Shown here piece after piece: positions 7,630 through 14,892 of a stretch of DNA of 64,000 nt. Numbering within the stretch: position 1 is the stretch's first letter; each line of letters opens with the position of its first letter. Origin of the DNA: Phycisphaerae bacterium (GTDB lineage Bacteria > Planctomycetota > Phycisphaerae > UBA1845 > PWPN01). The notes beneath the pieces are model-generated. The model did no database searches, was not told the origin of the DNA, and saw only the letters and a program-made list of their open reading frames with translations. Position numbers and translations under genes: made by a program. The stretch covers positions 33,644 through 97,643 of the forward strand of contig JAUCQB010000195.1 of NCBI GenBank assembly GCA_030372985.1. Direction: 5' to 3'.

Positions 7630-8589
7630 TCATGACAGGCCGCTGCCGTCGGACTGATCTTCGCCGGATGAGCGACTCGGCAGGATAAAGCCTTTCCGAT
7701 CGCAGACCACACGCATGATCTCGTTGAACCGTTGGATCACGAGGGCATCCAGTCTCAACGAGCGCTCGGCTGCGCCGTCTTGGTATACGAGGTCCACCCA
7801 GGCCTTATCCTTGTACTGGTCGGTCTTGAGCCGGATCATTGCGTCCCAGGCAATGCGCCGGCCGTTGTAGACCATGCCCTCGTCATCCACCCGGACGCGC
7901 ATGCGAAGCGAGGCCCGGAACTTCATCAGGGCGTAGATCGCGAGCACCGCCACGCAGACGGCGATTCCCTTCTGCCAGAGGATCGAGTTCTCGCTGCGAT
8001 GCTCGTTCTCGAGCACCACGGGCTTGGCGGCCACCTTTCCATCCACGATCCAGTACTCGGCATAGGCGGCCGGCCCGATATAGCACATCATGCGATCCCT
8101 GACCGCCGCCGGCTCGCCGAGCAATGAACGGACTTCGTCCTCCGTCATCTCTGTCTTGACCATCTCCGCCCGGAGCCGAGTGACCCGAACACCCGGATTC
8201 TGAGGCGCCTTGCCCGGCTGGACGGGCGTCAGTTGAGCGGCGAGCACCTTCCCGTGCTCGTCCATTCTCACCTCGACGGTTACCTCCGCGCCGACATAGG
8301 TCAGCGTCCGCGGCGTTTCCAGGGCAGGCTCGCCCAGCAACTGCCGAATCTGTTCAGGGGAGGACTGGAGGTCGATCCGGCCGAGGTTTGCCTTTGTCGC
8401 CAGCGGGTTCGTCGAGAGGTTCCCGGGGCGTTGGGGCAGTTTCTGGTCGGCCCACCAGGTGAGGTTCTTGGCCGGGTACCCTATCCACCCGTCGTAGCCG
8501 AACCATGCCCCCATGCCCACGCACATCAGAAGGAAGATGCCCGTTCGTATTCGTTGATCGAGCGTCGAACCGGATTCGATTGGTGTCAT
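7630..8589 (-). CDS. Two-TM membrane protein with two SmpA/BamE-like repeats
   Basis: A 319-residue protein of unknown function. A first membrane helix lies at about 15-33 (TGIFLLMCVGMGAWFGYDGW) and a second at about 205-225 (KGIAVCVAVLAIYALMKF). Between them are two similar units containing SPEQIRQLLGEPALETP and TEDEVRSLLGEPAAVRD, each followed by an aromatic beta strand; this spacing resembles the SmpA/BamE/OmlA fold. After the second helix is a soluble domain (MRVRVDDEGMVYNGRRIAWDAM) with a PH-like look. The ATG at 8589 is chosen because conserved-looking sequence begins there; the frame continues upstream without motifs. The partner and role are unknown. Confidence 0.7.
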   Translation of the reverse strand: MTPIESGSTLDQRIRTGIFLLMCVGMGAWFGYDGWIGYPAKNLTWWADQKLPQRPGNLSTNPLATKANLGRIDLQSSPEQIRQLLGEPALETPRTLTYVGAEVTVEVRMDEHGKVLAAQLTPVQPGKAPQNPGVRVTRLRAEMVKTEMTEDEVRSLLGEPAAVRDRMMCYIGPAAYAEYWIVDGKVAAKPVVLENEHRSENSILWQKGIAVCVAVLAIYALMKFRASLRMRVRVDDEGMVYNGRRIAWDAMIRLKTDQYKDKAWVDLVYQDGAAERSLRLDALVIQRFNEIMRVVCDRKGFILPSRSSGEDQSDGSGLS

Positions 8590-8819
8590 GAATGGCACCC
8601 CGTCGTGGCTGAGACAACTGGCTTTGTCAAGGCCGCCGAGAATCCCGCACATGGCATATGATTCCAGGATTCCAGCCGAAATGCAAGGCGCGGGCTGACG
8701 TTCCGGCCGGTTCTGGCGGCGCTTGTACTTGACCGGCCTAATTGCGATAATCGGGTCCTGGCAAGCCGATCGGACGGGCCGGGCACCGCCGGGTGCGGTC
8801 GTCCGATGGAGACACGACG

Positions 8820-9587
8820 ATGAAGACAAGCCTCGGAGCCCAGTGCGACGAGTTTTACATAAGCAGCCGACTGTTCTTCAAACTGGATCTGGCCCTCGAA
8901 CGAGAAACGGTCCTCCATTTTTTTGAGCGGGTCCGGCGCCAGTATCCCTCGCTGAACCGGTTTCGCCGCCGCGAGGACGATTCGCTGATCCTCGAGGAGT
9001 GTGACGAGCAAGGCGAACAAATCGAGCCGCGCCACTGGATTCGACTGGAGCCGGGGGCCCTGCGGTTTGGGTGCTTTTCGCCACCCTCCACACAAGACAC
9101 CCGGGGGTTCTCAGCTTTTCTGCTCGAACAGGCCCCCGCGCATCTGACCCTCAGCGATCTGGATATGGACCACATGGAGGTGGTCTACGGATTCGACATG
9201 GAGTACAGCGGCAACCACGACCAACTCGTGGCGGAGACCCTGTTCGCCGATCACCCGCTGGCGCCCTTCATTCTGGGGGAAGACAGTGCCCACACGATTG
9301 AGTGCGAGCCGTATTTCGGTATCGCCCTCTCCGGACGGTGCGACGCGCAGGCATTCCTGGAAATCAAGAGCCGCACCACCTCTTTTGAAATCCGCACGGG
9401 CGAGTACCAGCCCCAGATGCTGAGTGTCTATCTGACCGTCCGGCGCTACTGGGGGCTCAACGAGACCCAGGATCTTGCCCGCGCACATGCCGAGCTGCTG
9501 AACCTGGCTGACGATCTGGCCGTCCGGCGGGTCGTGCCGCTGGTGGTCAACCCGCTGGCCCTGGCGATCGCGGGCCGGCCCTCGTGA
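8820..9587 (+). CDS. Conserved-looking protein of unknown function
   Basis: A 255-residue soluble protein with no signal peptide, beginning MKTSLGAQCDEFYISSRLFF, with GGAGA about 9 nt upstream of the ATG. The first half mixes alpha and beta with a DRE-rich segment. The second half contains FGIALSGRCDAQAFLEIKSR followed by YQPQMLSVYL. That D...ExK...Q order is reminiscent of RecB-type nucleases, but only five residues separate D from ExK, which is too short for confidence. It diverges from the 7630-8589 gene. I do not recognise a family. Confidence 0.6.
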   Translation: MKTSLGAQCDEFYISSRLFFKLDLALERETVLHFFERVRRQYPSLNRFRRREDDSLILEECDEQGEQIEPRHWIRLEPGALRFGCFSPPSTQDTRGFSAFLLEQAPAHLTLSDLDMDHMEVVYGFDMEYSGNHDQLVAETLFADHPLAPFILGEDSAHTIECEPYFGIALSGRCDAQAFLEIKSRTTSFEIRTGEYQPQMLSVYLTVRRYWGLNETQDLARAHAELLNLADDLAVRRVVPLVVNPLALAIAGRPS

Positions 9588-9653
9588 AGACGGCATGCCG
9601 CTGAACATGCGGGCCAAACCGAGGACGCGACGAACGAGTGGATCGGGCTTTAT

Positions 9654-9682
9654 TTGACCACCCTGAAGGCCATCCCTAGAAT
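9654..9682 (+). promoter_or_regulatory. Sigma70-type promoter of tatC
   Basis: TTGACC (9654-9659, 5/6), 17-nt spacer, TAGAAT (9677-9682, 5/6). Transcription would begin near 9690, giving a 120-nt leader before the tatC start. Confidence 0.65.
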
Positions 9683-9809
9683 CGCACCGCGATATCGGCC
9701 GATCGCGAGGTTTTGACCTCGGTGACCTGAGAACCAGCCCGGGGGCGGCCTCTCGGAGCCGGCCGCGAACAGATGATCGCTGGGTTTCTCGCAGAACAGA
9801 GCCTGATAC

Positions 9810-10907
9810 ATGGCCATCTGGCGCCGAACCAACCCGAATTACCCGAATCCCGATGACGTTCGCATGACATTGGGAGAGCATCTGGAGGAGCTGCGCACGC
9901 GGCTGATCCGGGCGATCATCGCACTGGTGGTCGGGGCGGTGGTGTGCTTCATCTATAGCGACGAACTGCTGGGTTTCCTGTGCGCTCCGATTTTTGCCAT
10001 TCTTCGCAAGGAGGGTTATCCGGCCGAGCTGGGCTTCTTCAGCCCGGCCGAAGCCTTCATGATCTCGCTCAAGGTCGCGATCATCGTCGGCTTCATCATC
10101 ACCGCTCCGTTCAGCCTGACGCAGATCTGGGGCTTCATCGCGGCCGGACTGTATCCCCAAGAGCGCAAGTGGGTGCGACGTTTCGCTCCGGCATCCATCG
10201 CCCTGTTCTTCACCGGCGCGGGGTTTCTCCTGGTGATCGCGGCTCCGCTTCTCTACGGTTTCCTGCTGACCTACCAGAACAAACTGCCTGATCGAACGGG
10301 GCTGTATCCGGCGTTCCTGATCGGCACCACGCAGCGCAAGCCGGTCGAGGTGGATCGCGCGGACGATGGCTGGCCCGCAACGGCCGCTTCACAACCCACG
10401 GCGACACTGCCGGAGGATTCCGAATCACCTTCGCCTCTGCTGACGCGTATCCCTGCCCTGACGACGGACCCGGCCGATCCACCCGAAGGCGTATTCTGGC
10501 TGAACAGAACCGAGCGTCAGATCCGCGTTCGGTACGGCAGCCAGGTTTACTATTTGGGCAGCGGCGGCCTCACACCGGTGACACAGGGGCCGCGGTTGAA
10601 ACCCGACATCCGGATCAGCGACAACATTCTCTTCGTGTTGCAGCTCTCGGCAGCCTTCGGGATTGCCTTTCAGGTGCCGGTAGTCGTCGCCTTTTTGGCC
10701 GCCGTGGGCATTGCTCCCGTGGAACAGATGGCCCGGCTGCGACGATACGTGTGGTTTGGCATGTCCATCGCCTCGGCGATCATCACACCGACGACGGACG
10801 TGGTCAGCATGCTCTTCCTTCTCGTGCCCATGGTGCTGCTCTACGAGGTCGGCCTGTGGGTCGGACGAATCATCGAGAAGGGCAGACCGGCGGCTGCCTC
10901 GGGGTGA
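9810..10907 (+). CDS. tatC: Twin-arginine translocase subunit TatC with a large periplasmic insert
   Basis: A 365-residue inner-membrane protein, the receptor for Tat signal peptides. The N-terminal MTLGEHLEELRTRLI is the family hallmark, followed by helix 1 (IIALVVGAVVCFIY), helix 2 (FMISLKVAIIVGFIITAPF), FIAAGLYPQERKWVRRF and helix 3 (IALFFTGAGFLLVIAAPLLYG). Helices 4-6 follow at the C-terminus (FGIAFQVPVVVAFL, ASAIITPTTDVVSM, VPMVLLYEVG). TatC is normally about 250 residues; here residues 157-268, in the loop between helices 3 and 4, are an extra hydrophilic segment of about 110 residues that would lie in the periplasm. No tatA or tatB is adjacent. The Tat-signal oxidoreductase at 38,222 is a likely client. 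Confidence 0.95.
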   Translation: MAIWRRTNPNYPNPDDVRMTLGEHLEELRTRLIRAIIALVVGAVVCFIYSDELLGFLCAPIFAILRKEGYPAELGFFSPAEAFMISLKVAIIVGFIITAPFSLTQIWGFIAAGLYPQERKWVRRFAPASIALFFTGAGFLLVIAAPLLYGFLLTYQNKLPDRTGLYPAFLIGTTQRKPVEVDRADDGWPATAASQPTATLPEDSESPSPLLTRIPALTTDPADPPEGVFWLNRTERQIRVRYGSQVYYLGSGGLTPVTQGPRLKPDIRISDNILFVLQLSAAFGIAFQVPVVVAFLAAVGIAPVEQMARLRRYVWFGMSIASAIITPTTDVVSMLFLLVPMVLLYEVGLWVGRIIEKGRPAAASG

Positions 10908-11026
10908 GGTGCTCGCCGTGCCCGCAGGATCGCCTTTGCGATGTCCTCGGCGGGGTCGGCGAATGCGAAGCCGCTTGCTCGAATGCCCCCCTTGCGGCGG
11001 CGCACTCCCGCTGGGCCAGCTCTCAC

Positions 11027-11055
11027 TTGTCCTGCTGTCCATGTTTGCCTATAGT
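11027..11055 (+). promoter_or_regulatory. Promoter giving a leaderless mRNA for the metal-efflux operon
   Basis: TTGTCC (11027-11032, 4/6), 17-nt spacer, TATAGT (11050-11055, 5/6). Only 8 nt separate the -10 from the ATG at 11064, so transcription would start at or next to the start codon. Confidence 0.5.
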
Positions 11056-11063
11056 AATACTTG

Positions 11064-11429
11064 ATGAAAAGGGTCCTGGCCAATCTGCTCGTCTTGTGGG
11101 TCTTCTGTATCAGCCCCAATCTTTGCGTCGCCGGCATGTTGCCGGGGTCGTGCGAGGAGTCGCAGTGCTGCGAGGTCTGCTCCGAATGCACCCCCCATTC
11201 ACCTGATTGCGCCGAAGATCCCCACCATGCGATCGTCGTGGCCTCCGCGCGGGACCGCGAAGAAAGCGAACCGGTCACCCTCGAAGGCGATCGCTCTTGC
11301 CTTCCCGCGGTTTGCCCGGCTATGCCGGCTGGTGCTCAGGCGAGGGGGCTGGTATACGGTTCCCGTGCTTTTGCCAAAGAGTATTCCGGCCCGCTCGGGC
11401 TGCCTTTCACAGGTCCTCTGCTGATCTGA
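11064..11429 (+). CDS. Small Cys-rich exported protein heading the metal-efflux operon
   Basis: A 121-residue protein with a clear signal peptide (KRVLANLLVLWVFCISPNLCVA) and a mature N-terminus dense in cysteine (GSCEESQCCEVCSECTPHSPDC), plus DPHH. The Cys/His cluster suggests periplasmic metal binding, in line with the efflux genes downstream. The rest is low in motifs, and I recognise no family. ATG at 11064 is preferred over the TTG directly before it. No Shine-Dalgarno is present, in keeping with a leaderless transcript. The next gene starts 125 nt downstream on the same strand. Confidence 0.6.
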   Translation: MKRVLANLLVLWVFCISPNLCVAGMLPGSCEESQCCEVCSECTPHSPDCAEDPHHAIVVASARDREESEPVTLEGDRSCLPAVCPAMPAGAQARGLVYGSRAFAKEYSGPLGLPFTGPLLI

Positions 11430-11554
11430 TCCATATCCGCCGGAGCTTGTGCGCTTGAGTTCCCCCAACATCAACCGGTCACAGCCTGTCTGCGGCTTGC
11501 ACGGTGATTGGTCATCCGGATTTGAAGCGGTTCAGCAGCAAGGACACTCTGAGA

Positions 11555-13024
11555 ATGCTGATAACACGGCAACTTGCCCTGATTGGTTCGGTCGTTTCAA
11601 TGTGGGGACTCGTCATCGGCTGTGTGTCGGTGGACCCCACAATGGACTACGAGCGTGCCCGGCAAAACGTGGCCCGAGCCACCGGACATGAGTCCATGTA
11701 TCTGCCTGGGCAACGTGATGCGGTCAATGACCGCGTCGAGTCGCTCCTCTCGAACGGTCTGACAGCAGAGCAGGCCGTTCAGGTTGCTCTTCTGAACAAT
11801 CCTGGCCTGCAGGCGGGGTGGATGAACCTGGGCATGGCCCGGGCCGATTTCGTGCAGGCCGGCCTGCTGTCCAACCCCTCGCTGGGTGGTTCACTTCGCC
11901 TTCCGTCCGGCGGCGGCCTGGCCAATCTCGAACTGGTCATTGCCCAGAACATCGCCGACCTCTGGCGCATTCCGGCAAGACAACGAACGGCCCAGGCAGC
12001 GATCGAACGAGAGATCCTGGATTTCGCTCGGCAGGCGGCGGGCCTCGCGGCCGATACGCAGGTGGCGTACTACCGGGCCGTCGGGGCCACTGAACTGCAG
12101 GAAGTCGCCAAGGAGAACCTGGCCATTGCCGAGCAGCTCCTCGAGTTGGCAATCGGCCGACAGAGTGCGGGTGCGGGTGCCGAACTCGATGTGAATCTCT
12201 CCCGCAGCGCGGTCCTGGAGGCCCGGTTGGCCGTCGAGTCGGCACGGCTTGCGGCGGCCGAGGAAAAGCGAACGCTGGCCGGGCTTCTGGGAATCAGCTC
12301 GGATCCTGAGACACTGGTGCTCGTCGAGAAGCTACCCGATTTGCGAGACTTCCGGTTTCAGGTTGACCGAGTGATCGAGCACGCGCAGCGAACTCGCCTG
12401 GACGTGCGTGCCGCCGATCTGGCTGTCACACAAGCCGAGTCTGAACTGAAGGCCGAACACGCCGAGGTATGGCCCACGCTGGAGCTTGGCGTGGACATGG
12501 AACGAGGGGAACGCAAGTCAGGGCAAGATGAGGGCGCTGATTTCGGCATTGGGCCCGGTTGGAACCTCGAGCTGCCGATCTTCGATCAGAACCAGGCGCA
12601 AATCGCCAAGGCCGGCTACGCTCTCGAACAGGCTCGCAAACAACTTGAGAGCCTCCGCCGTTCCGCGACGCTGGAGGTGCGGGGTGCCTGTGATCGGCTG
12701 ACAACGGCGTGGAGCATCGCCGGTCTCTACCGCGACCAATTCATCCCCCTCGCAAGAAAGAATCTGGAGTTGTCGCGCGATTCGTACAACGCGGGTCGCG
12801 CATCGTTCCTGGCGGTTCTGGAGGCCCAGCGTTTCTACCTGGACACCCGGAGACGTTCGATCGAGGCACTGCAAACGGCGGCTGAGGCGATCCCGGAGCT
12901 TGAGCGGGGCACGGCAACTCCGATCGCCAAACTGTTGAGCATCCTCGCCGGTTCACCGGCCGAGGGGCACCCGGCGAGCCGGCCTTGCGCGGAAGCGGGG
13001 AACCGAATGGAGACCCAACCATGA
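11555..13024 (+). CDS. CzcC-like outer-membrane efflux lipoprotein (TolC family)
   Basis: A 489-residue outer-membrane channel subunit. The N-terminus is a lipoprotein signal with lipobox LVIGC (cleavage before Cys). Two TolC/OEP repeats follow, with long helices such as AEQAVQVALLNNPGLQAGW and the second repeat ending KNLELSRDSYNAGRASFLAVLEAQRFYL. It forms the outer exit duct for a metal-specific RND pump. ATG 11555 has AAGGA about 10 nt upstream; the frame extends to 11504 without a signal. Its stop overlaps the next start by 4 nt (ATGA), so translation of the adaptor is coupled. Confidence 0.9.
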   Translation: MLITRQLALIGSVVSMWGLVIGCVSVDPTMDYERARQNVARATGHESMYLPGQRDAVNDRVESLLSNGLTAEQAVQVALLNNPGLQAGWMNLGMARADFVQAGLLSNPSLGGSLRLPSGGGLANLELVIAQNIADLWRIPARQRTAQAAIEREILDFARQAAGLAADTQVAYYRAVGATELQEVAKENLAIAEQLLELAIGRQSAGAGAELDVNLSRSAVLEARLAVESARLAAAEEKRTLAGLLGISSDPETLVLVEKLPDLRDFRFQVDRVIEHAQRTRLDVRAADLAVTQAESELKAEHAEVWPTLELGVDMERGERKSGQDEGADFGIGPGWNLELPIFDQNQAQIAKAGYALEQARKQLESLRRSATLEVRGACDRLTTAWSIAGLYRDQFIPLARKNLELSRDSYNAGRASFLAVLEAQRFYLDTRRRSIEALQTAAEAIPELERGTATPIAKLLSILAGSPAEGHPASRPCAEAGNRMETQP

Positions 13025-14283
13025 GCAAGCATGTCATCCTGACCGTTGTGATCGTGTTGCCGATCGGCCTGGCCGGAGGGGCTGCGGCAAGCTACGTCTG
13101 GCTGCGGAATTGCGGCTCCTGTCGGGTCGGGATTGCCTCCGGCCATGAGGAAGCAGACGTTCACAGCGCACACGATCACGAGCAGCATGCCGAAGATTCG
13201 GGGCATGAAGACCACGAGGAAGGGGTCGTCAGGCTGTCGGATGAGATGATGCGGCAGCTTGACATCAAGGTGAGCGTGGCCGGGGGCGGTCACCTGGAGA
13301 GGACGCTCCAACTGCCCGGCGAAATCGTGCTCAACGCCGACCGCGTGGCCCACATTGTGCCGCGCGTCGCCGGCATGGTTCGCGAGGTTCGCAAAAACGT
13401 CGGCGACGAGGTCGAGGCCGGGGAGTTGATGGCGGTTCTGGAGAGCCGCGAACTGGCCGAGGCCAAGGCGGCGGACCTGGCAGCGGAAGCCCGTCTCAGG
13501 CTGGCTGAGCGCAACTACAAGCGAGTGGAGGAACTCGTCCAGAAGAAGATCTCTCCTGAACAGGAGATCCATGAAGCTCGCCAGAAACTGGAAGAGGCGC
13601 AGATCGCCCACCGCGAGACGTCGGCCAAACTGTACGCTCTTGGCCTCGACCACGACGAGGTCAGTACCATGAATCAACAGAACGATGCGGCGTTCTCCCG
13701 ATATGAAATCCGTGCGCCGTTTGCCGGATGCGTCGTAGACAAGCACGTGGTTCTCGGAGAAGTACATGACAGCGGAAGCGACGTCTTCGTGGTGACCGAT
13801 CTGTCGAACGTGTGGGTGGACATAACCACCTATACACATGAGTCCGCTCAGGTGCGGCCGGGGGCCAGGGTCCGGGTGAGCGCTCCGGGGCCGGGCGGCC
13901 GTCCGATGACCGTCGAAGGAACCATCAGCTATACCAGTCCCATCATCCGCGAATCGACGCGCACGGGTCTGGCCAGAGCGGTGCTCGCGAACGAGAACCT
14001 CGCCTGGAAACCGGGCCTCTTCGTGACTGCGGAAATCGTGGTCGGTTCCGAGAACGTCCCCGTCCTCGTGCCGAATGAAGCGATTCAGACGGTCGAAGGC
14101 CAGACGGTGGTTTTCGTGGTCGAGGACGACGGGTTCAAGAAACGCCCCGTCGTGGTCGGCGGGTCGAACAAGACGCACACCGCTCTTGTATCCGGCATTG
14201 AGCCGGGCGAGCGATACGTCGCCGGTGGGGCGTTCATCCTGAAGGCAGAACTGAGCAAGGGAACGGGTGGGCACGAGCATTAA
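13021..14283 (+). CDS. CzcB-like periplasmic adaptor with His-rich N-terminus
   Basis: A 420-residue membrane-fusion protein. An N-terminal membrane anchor (VVIVLPIGLAGGAAASYVWL) is followed at about residues 40-70 by a His/Asp/Glu-rich stretch (HSAHDHEQHAEDSGHEDHEE) that would bind divalent metal. Then come the lipoyl/hairpin domain (VAGMVREVRKNVGDEVEAGE), a coiled-coil hairpin and beta-barrel domains (APFAGCVVDKHVVLGEV; VPNEAIQTVEGQTVVFVVEDDGF). It bridges the CzcA-like pump and the CzcC-like channel. ATG 13021 overlaps the preceding stop. Confidence 0.92.
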   Translation: MSKHVILTVVIVLPIGLAGGAAASYVWLRNCGSCRVGIASGHEEADVHSAHDHEQHAEDSGHEDHEEGVVRLSDEMMRQLDIKVSVAGGGHLERTLQLPGEIVLNADRVAHIVPRVAGMVREVRKNVGDEVEAGELMAVLESRELAEAKAADLAAEARLRLAERNYKRVEELVQKKISPEQEIHEARQKLEEAQIAHRETSAKLYALGLDHDEVSTMNQQNDAAFSRYEIRAPFAGCVVDKHVVLGEVHDSGSDVFVVTDLSNVWVDITTYTHESAQVRPGARVRVSAPGPGGRPMTVEGTISYTSPIIRESTRTGLARAVLANENLAWKPGLFVTAEIVVGSENVPVLVPNEAIQTVEGQTVVFVVEDDGFKKRPVVVGGSNKTHTALVSGIEPGERYVAGGAFILKAELSKGTGGHEH

Positions 14284-14317
14284 GCCCGGCCGCCCTGGAG
14301 AAACCTGGAGGTCGACA

Positions 14318-14779
14318 ATGAGGGATCCATGGTCGTACAACGCCGTGAAGGGAATTGCCGCAGCCATCCTGGCGGCATCCGCTGTCGGCTGCGCGTCGAA
14401 CCGGATCGACCTGTCGCGAGAAGGCATTGTGAAGATCGCGGTGGCTGACTGCCATCCTGTGATGATTTCGGCGAAGGCCGAACAGGATGGGAATGAGACG
14501 GTCATCTCGGGAACGATCCGGCGACGGTCGCCGATGACTCCCGGTCGAATGCACATTGATGCGACGATCACGAGCCCGGGCGGGGAGGTCATCGCCTCGG
14601 CGACAGCCCTGGCTCATCCACGATCGATACCCTATCGCGGGAACCGTGCGCACTATTTTACGGTCTGGTTTCCTTTCGTGCCGCCGCGCGGGTCGGTGAT
14701 ACATCTCGTGTGTGACGCCGAGCTGCACCCGGCGGGGGAACCTCCGCGAGCGGTGAACAAGGGAACCGTCCCTGGTTGA
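14318..14779 (+). CDS. Small lipoprotein in the metal-efflux operon
   Basis: A 153-residue protein with a lipoprotein signal (KGIAAAILAASAVGC) and then an all-beta-looking domain with repeated VT/VI strands (ISAKAEQDGNETVISGTI, HIDATITSPGGEVIASA). GGAGG is 7-8 nt before the ATG. It sits between adaptor and pump genes, so a periplasmic accessory role in metal efflux is likely by context. I recognise no family. Confidence 0.65.
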   Translation: MRDPWSYNAVKGIAAAILAASAVGCASNRIDLSREGIVKIAVADCHPVMISAKAEQDGNETVISGTIRRRSPMTPGRMHIDATITSPGGEVIASATALAHPRSIPYRGNRAHYFTVWFPFVPPRGSVIHLVCDAELHPAGEPPRAVNKGTVPG

Positions 14780-14892
14780 TGCGAAACCGGTCCGGGGACT
14801 GGGCGATGACCTCCATACGGGCTCTCGCCGGTCGCTGGTTTTAACGCTCCTCACCGGATATCCGGGCGAGGCGATTTCGGAAGAGAAAGTGC

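Noticed and set aside
9339..9420. RecB/Cas4-like nuclease reading of the 8820-9587 protein
   Set aside because: Only five residues separate the candidate Asp from ExK and no other nuclease motif is present; kept only as a hypothesis to test.
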